Under the pieces are notes generated by a model. It saw only the letters and a program-made list of their open reading frames with translations. It did not search any database and had not been told where the DNA came from. Shown here piece by piece: positions 60,391 to 64,000 of a DNA stretch of 64,000 nucleotides. The position numbers and the translations under genes are program-made. The DNA comes from Ralstonia pickettii. Lineage in GTDB: Bacteria; Pseudomonadota; Gammaproteobacteria; Burkholderiales; Burkholderiaceae. Numbering within the stretch: the first letter of the stretch is position 1; every line of letters begins with the position of its first letter. Where the stretch lies: assembly GCF_030582395.1 (NCBI RefSeq), contig NZ_CP104383.1, positions 62,001 to 126,000 of the forward strand, read 5' to 3'.

Positions 60391-61286
60391 AGGGTCACTC
60401 CTTCGTGGGAAATGATGTCGTAGGACATGTCCGCGTTGATCCGGATCTTGCCGCGTCGATGCGCCCAGCAACCGGTATTCACTGCAACGCCGATGGTGGA
60501 TGGGTGCCGGGCAGACGACTCAATGTTCACGCCCATGACACTGTTGTTGCCGGTCAGACCCTGTGGGCCGATGCCGACTTCGTTAAGCCCTTGCTCGAGC
60601 AGCTCCTCCATCAGTGCCGCGCGCGGGTTCTCGCTCTTGGAATCCACGGGGCGCATGATCGCGAGCTTGGACAGACGCGCCGCGGTTTCCACGGAAGTGG
60701 ACACACCCACCCCCACCAGAAGCGGCGGACAGGCATTGACGCCACGCTCGGTAATCACGTCCATGACGAACTCGGCAACGCCCTCGTAGCCCTGCCCCGG
60801 CATAAGAACCTTGGCGGCACCCGGCAAGGTGCACCCGCCGCCCGCCATGTAGACATCGATGGTGCAGCTATCCAGCCCTGGCACGATGCGCCAGTCCAGC
60901 CAGGGAATCTGCGTGCCCGTGTTGGTACCAGTGTTCTTTTCGTCAAATGTCTCAACTGCGTTGTGGCGCAGCGGTCCGATGCGGGTGGCTTCAGCGGTGG
61001 CTTCCTTCAACACCTCTTCCAACTCGCCCAGCAGCGGGAAGTTGGCGCCCGCCTCCACGAAATACTGGATAACGCCCGTATCCTGGCAGCTGGGGCGATC
61101 CAGTTTGTCCGCCGCTTCCTGGTTGCCGGCCATCGAATCGTAGATGGACTTGGCCAGAGGATTCGTCTCCATCGTGCGAAGTTCGGCCAGCTTGCTCTTC
61201 ACGTCCTTGGGTAGCCGCTTTCCGATGTAGGCAGTGAATTTGGCCATGGTGTCAGTCAACGACTGAACGGCAACTTCCTTATCCAT
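60387..61286 (-). CDS. ttdA: L(+)-tartrate dehydratase alpha subunit
   Basis: 299 residues from the ATG at 61286 (ggagc 7 bases upstream; a second ATG at 61298). Iron-sulfur cluster cysteines and family motifs are clear: [43 protein letters not shown]. It is very like the Escherichia coli TtdA in length and motifs. Confidence 0.95.
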   Translation of the reverse strand: MDKEVAVQSLTDTMAKFTAYIGKRLPKDVKSKLAELRTMETNPLAKSIYDSMAGNQEAADKLDRPSCQDTGVIQYFVEAGANFPLLGELEEVLKEATAEATRIGPLRHNAVETFDEKNTGTNTGTQIPWLDWRIVPGLDSCTIDVYMAGGGCTLPGAAKVLMPGQGYEGVAEFVMDVITERGVNACPPLLVGVGVSTSVETAARLSKLAIMRPVDSKSENPRAALMEELLEQGLNEVGIGPQGLTGNNSVMGVNIESSARHPSTIGVAVNTGCWAHRRGKIRINADMSYDIISHEGVTL

Positions 61287-61332
61287 GTGGTGCTCCATTC
61301 AAATTTGGGGAGGACTAGAGGCGAAGGTCTGT

Positions 61333-61405
61333 TTAGTGCGCTGCGGCCTCAGCCGCAGCCGCCTTCGATTTCTGCGTGCTGGACAACACCAGCGTAAGTA
61401 CTGCC
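61333..61405 (-). pseudogene. 3' scrap of a probable tartrate-operon transporter
   Basis: 24 codons ending VLTLVLSSTQKSKAAAAEAAAH and a stop, 47 bases upstream of ttdA on the same strand. A hydrophobic run followed by an Ala/Lys tail looks like the C-terminus of a membrane transporter, cut by the left end of the IS21 element. Confidence 0.4.
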
Positions 61406-61510
61406 TGTTAACGCGCGAGCAGAATTGACCCACCTGGCGGGGTGATTTGCATCGAAATTTGACCCACGTGATTGAATGTTCTGCTCATTTTTTGAGCAGG
61501 GGATACGGAG

Positions 61511-63022
61511 GTGATCACGGTGGGCATGTTGGCCAAGATCAGGCGGATGTATTTCCGCGAGAAGGTGCCGTTGCGGGAAATTGCACGGCGAACGGGGTTG
61601 TCCCGGAACACGGTGCGGTCGTGGCTGCGAGAGCCAGAAGCGACGGAGCCGAAGTACCCGAAGCGGGTCAGTCCGAGCGTGGTGGACGAATGGGCGGGGC
61701 AGCTTGAGGAATGGCTGCGCACCGACAGCCATCGTCCGAAGCGTGAGCGCCGCACGGCGCGCTTCATGTTTGAAGCGATCCGGGCACAGGGCTACAGCGG
61801 AAGCTACACGCGGGTGAGCGAGTTCGCTCGGCGCTGGCGAGAGCAACAAGCCCAGGCTCCCCGACGCAAAGCGTTCGTGCCGCTGGCCTTCGAGCCAGGT
61901 GAAGCGTTCCAGTTCGACTGGAGCTGCGAGTATGTCTTCGTCGGCGGGCTGCGCCGACGTCTTGAAGTCGCCCATGTGAAGCTGAACGCCAGCCGCGCGT
62001 TCTGGCTGGTCGCCTATCCCACGCAAAGCCACGAGATGTTGTTCGACGCGCACGCCAAGGCGTTTGCCGCGTTTGGCGGTGTGCCACGCCGAGGCATCTA
62101 CGACAACATGAAGACGGCGGTGGACAAGGTTGGCCGTGGCAAGGAGCGCACGGTCAACGCCCGCTTCGAGGCGATGTGCGGCCACTACCTGTTCGAGCCG
62201 GAGTTCTGCAACCGGGCCTCGGGCTGGGAGAAAGGCATCGTCGAGAAGAACGTGCAGGACCGGCGCAGGCAGATCTGGCACGAAGCGGCCCAACGGCGCT
62301 GGGCTTCCCTGGCGGCGTTGAACGACTGGGTGGCCGACCAGTGTCGGCAGGCATGGCGGGCACCACATCCGCAGTGGCCCGAGTTGATGGTCGAGGATGT
62401 GCTGCAGGACGAACGCCCCCGGCTGATGCCGAACCCGCGCCCGTTCGACGGCTACGTCGAGCAGTTCCTGCGGGTGTCCTCGACGGGACTGATCCACTTC
62501 CAGCGCAACCGCTACAGCGTGCCGACCGAGTTCGTGAACCAGCTCGTGAGCGTGCGGTGCTATCCGGCGCTGCTGAGCGTCGTTGCCGACGGTCGCGAGA
62601 TAGCTCGTCACGAACGCAGCTTCGAGCGGTACCTGACGTTCTACGACTGGCAGCACTACATCACGCTGGTCGAGCGCAAGCCAGGCGCGCTTCGCAACGG
62701 TGCGCCGTTTGCCACGATGCCGCAGCCTCTCCAGGAGCTTCAGGGGCATCTACTCAAGCACGCCGGTGGCGACCGTGTGATGACGCAGGTGCTGTCCGCC
62801 GTTCGCGAACACGGCCTGGATGCCGTGCTGGTGGCGGTGCAAGCCGCGCTCGACTCAGGGCGGCCCAGCAGTGATCACGTGCTCAACGTGCTGAGCCGGC
62901 TGAAAGCGCCGGCGCAGCACCGGATCGTGGCCGCCACCACGCTCAGCCTGACCGAAGAACCTGTCGCGGATGTGAACCGCTATGAACGTCTGCGCGCACC
63001 GGAGAACCAGCATGTCCAATGA
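61511..63022 (+). CDS. istA: IS21 transposase IstA
   Basis: 503 residues from a GTG at 61511. An N-terminal helix-turn-helix ([19 protein letters not shown]) is followed by the DDE domain with [19 protein letters not shown] and [12 protein letters not shown]. It overlaps istB by 11 bases. Family and length are typical of IstA. Confidence 0.96.
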   Translation: MITVGMLAKIRRMYFREKVPLREIARRTGLSRNTVRSWLREPEATEPKYPKRVSPSVVDEWAGQLEEWLRTDSHRPKRERRTARFMFEAIRAQGYSGSYTRVSEFARRWREQQAQAPRRKAFVPLAFEPGEAFQFDWSCEYVFVGGLRRRLEVAHVKLNASRAFWLVAYPTQSHEMLFDAHAKAFAAFGGVPRRGIYDNMKTAVDKVGRGKERTVNARFEAMCGHYLFEPEFCNRASGWEKGIVEKNVQDRRRQIWHEAAQRRWASLAALNDWVADQCRQAWRAPHPQWPELMVEDVLQDERPRLMPNPRPFDGYVEQFLRVSSTGLIHFQRNRYSVPTEFVNQLVSVRCYPALLSVVADGREIARHERSFERYLTFYDWQHYITLVERKPGALRNGAPFATMPQPLQELQGHLLKHAGGDRVMTQVLSAVREHGLDAVLVAVQAALDSGRPSSDHVLNVLSRLKAPAQHRIVAATTLSLTEEPVADVNRYERLRAPENQHVQ

Positions 63023-63809
63023 GATCGTTGCCCGCCTCAAGGCACTCAAGCTGCACGGCATGGCCAGCGGCTGGACTGAACTGTACGCGCAGTCCCGACA
63101 TACCGAGTTCGATCCCGAGCGCTTCATGGAGCAATTGCTGATGGCCGAAGGTGCTGAACGCGAGGTTCGCTCGATTGCCTACCAGATGGCCGTCGCCCGG
63201 TTCCCGGCGCACCGCGACCTGAAGGGCTTCGACTTCGCGCAGGCCCGTGTCGACGAAGGGCTGATCCGGGATCTGTACCAGATGAAGTTCCTCGACAGCG
63301 CACACAACGTCGTGCTCATCGGCGGGCCGGGCACCGGCAAGACGCATCTGGCAACCGCCATCGGCATCGAGGCCATCCAGCGTCACGGCAGGCGCGTGCG
63401 CTACTTCTCGACGGTCGAACTGGCCAACACACTGGAGTTGGAAAAAGCTGCCGGCAAGCACGGACAGCTCGCGCACCGGCTTATGCATGTCGATCTGGTG
63501 ATCCTCGACGAACTGGGCTACCTTCCGTTCAGCCAGACCGCCGGCGCGCTACTGTTCCACCTGCTCTCGAAGCTGTACGAACGCACCAGCGTGGTGATCA
63601 CGACCAACCTGAGCTTCGGGGAGTGGGCCAGCGTGTTCGGCGATGCCAAGATGACCACGGCGCTGCTCGACCGCCTCACGCATCACTGCCACATCGTTGA
63701 AACCGGCAACGAGTCGTGGCGCTTCAAGACCAGCTCGGCGAAGGCTAGGCCAGCCCGTCGAAAGGGCTCAAGGGAGGCAGAAAACGAAGAGTTATCCACA
63801 CCGCAGTAA
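63012..63809 (+). CDS. istB: IS21 helper ATPase IstB
   Basis: 265 residues from the ATG at 63012. Walker [16 protein letters not shown] (about residue 100) and Walker [13 protein letters not shown] are present. IstB loads IstA onto target DNA. The C-terminal tail is basic and Ser-rich. Confidence 0.95.
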   Translation: MSNEIVARLKALKLHGMASGWTELYAQSRHTEFDPERFMEQLLMAEGAEREVRSIAYQMAVARFPAHRDLKGFDFAQARVDEGLIRDLYQMKFLDSAHNVVLIGGPGTGKTHLATAIGIEAIQRHGRRVRYFSTVELANTLELEKAAGKHGQLAHRLMHVDLVILDELGYLPFSQTAGALLFHLLSKLYERTSVVITTNLSFGEWASVFGDAKMTTALLDRLTHHCHIVETGNESWRFKTSSAKARPARRKGSREAENEELSTPQ

Positions 63810-63881
63810 CGCTTTACGCCGTCTCGGGGTGGGTCAAATTTAGATGAAAACCGTGGGTCAAATTTAGCTGCGCGCCAACAA

Positions 63882-64000
63882 ATTGGAAAGCGGCATTTCG
63901 TTCGACACCGGCGCACAGAACAACAGCACCCGTCTTTTTGATCGTAGTGCCTTCGTAGGATTGGGTAGCAAATATGGTCAACTGACGTTGGGTCGTCAAA
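63882..64000 (+). pseudogene. outer-membrane porin fragment
   Basis: The bases after the IS21 right end read KLESGISFDTGAQNNSTRLF then DRSAFVGLGSKYGQLTLGRQ, an internal piece of a Burkholderia-type trimeric porin (the SGF..TVTLGRQ region). The 5' part of the gene lies on the other side of the IS or is lost; the 3' part leaves the window. Confidence 0.8.

Larger units (their letters stand above)
61406..63880 (+). mobile_element. IS21-family insertion sequence
   Basis: Ends beginning TGTTAACGCGCG (left) and, on the other strand, TGTTGGCGCGC (right), each with two TTTGACCCAC-like subterminal repeats pointing inward. Contains istA and istB. The flanking 8 bases (GTACTGCC and AATTGGAA) do not match, and the genes on the two sides are unrelated, so no target duplication remains. 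Confidence 0.88.

Noticed and set aside
61349..62749. A 466-codon minus-strand frame opposite istA
   Set aside because: Overlaps the transposase over its whole length and shows no independent coding features.

Overview
The window looks like a GC-rich accessory region (plasmid, genomic island or integrative element) of a metal-resistant Burkholderiaceae bacterium such as Cupriavidus or Ralstonia. The evidence is a cnr-type nickel/cobalt operon whose CnrX keeps the metal ligands known from Cupriavidus metallidurans at identical residue numbers, pbr lead genes, chromate, copper and arsenic genes of the same lineage, and many transposon remnants. Assignment to a species is not possible from what I can see.

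Layout. 1-7.8 kb: copper resistance (copA tail, copB, copC, copD, copG, copI, a CzcE-like lipoprotein), interrupted by an unrelated helix-hairpin-helix/nuclease-like gene. 7.8-13.5 kb: a graveyard of mobile DNA (IS110, IS3, TnpT, UvrD pieces), a membrane/coiled-coil gene, a tRNA-like sequence and a full tyrosine recombinase. 13.9-16.7 kb: arsenic genes (arsR tail, arsI-like, two arsC, MIP channel, arsN-like acetyltransferase). 16.7-19.9 kb: lead genes pbrT and pbrR with a divergent pbrA that is cut after its first membrane segment. 19.9-28.1 kb: an 8.2-kb Tn3-family, Tn4651-like transposon with 41-bp ends, tnpA, a tnpC-like gene, tnpS and tnpT, and four passenger genes including a ParE toxin-antitoxin pair. 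28.1-36.2 kb: truncated LysR, small redox and oxidative genes, an MNT/HEPN toxin-antitoxin pair, conserved hypothetical genes, a serine resolvase and a Tn21-type 38-bp end that has clipped a beta-propeller gene. 36.3-43.2 kb: a long chromate cluster on the minus strand. 43.3-50.3 kb: cnrYXHCBA. 50.5-54.7 kb: a second tnpT, a tyrosine-recombinase-fold gene lacking catalytic residues, an H-NS-like gene and remnants. 54.8-59.2 kb: a four-gene ubiquitin-like conjugation cassette (Ubl, E2, JAB peptidase, E1) with divergent XRE and ImmA/IrrE-type regulators. 59.3-64 kb: a recombinase fragment, tartrate dehydratase ttdAB, an IS21-family element and a porin fragment.

How it works together. The metal genes form separate modules: periplasmic copper oxidation and sequestration; arsenate reduction with arsenite channel efflux and modification; lead sensing by PbrR; chromate efflux by ChrA with ChrB control and a superoxide dismutase; and RND efflux of Ni/Co driven by the CnrYXH anti-sigma/sigma switch. 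Several modules are damaged at transposon edges (arsR, pbrA, LysR, YncE, porin), so the region was assembled by repeated transposition and deletion. The most striking non-metal system is the Ubl-E2-JAB-E1 operon, whose genes overlap by 4 bases and face an XRE/metallopeptidase pair across paired palindromic operators; its make-up resembles bacterial anti-phage ubiquitin-like systems. A second structural surprise is a set of three near-identical 20-28 bp palindromes at the outer ends of tnpS/tnpT genes, together with two related dyads in front of such genes, which suggests that a recombination module was split between the 8-13 kb and 50-52 kb regions.
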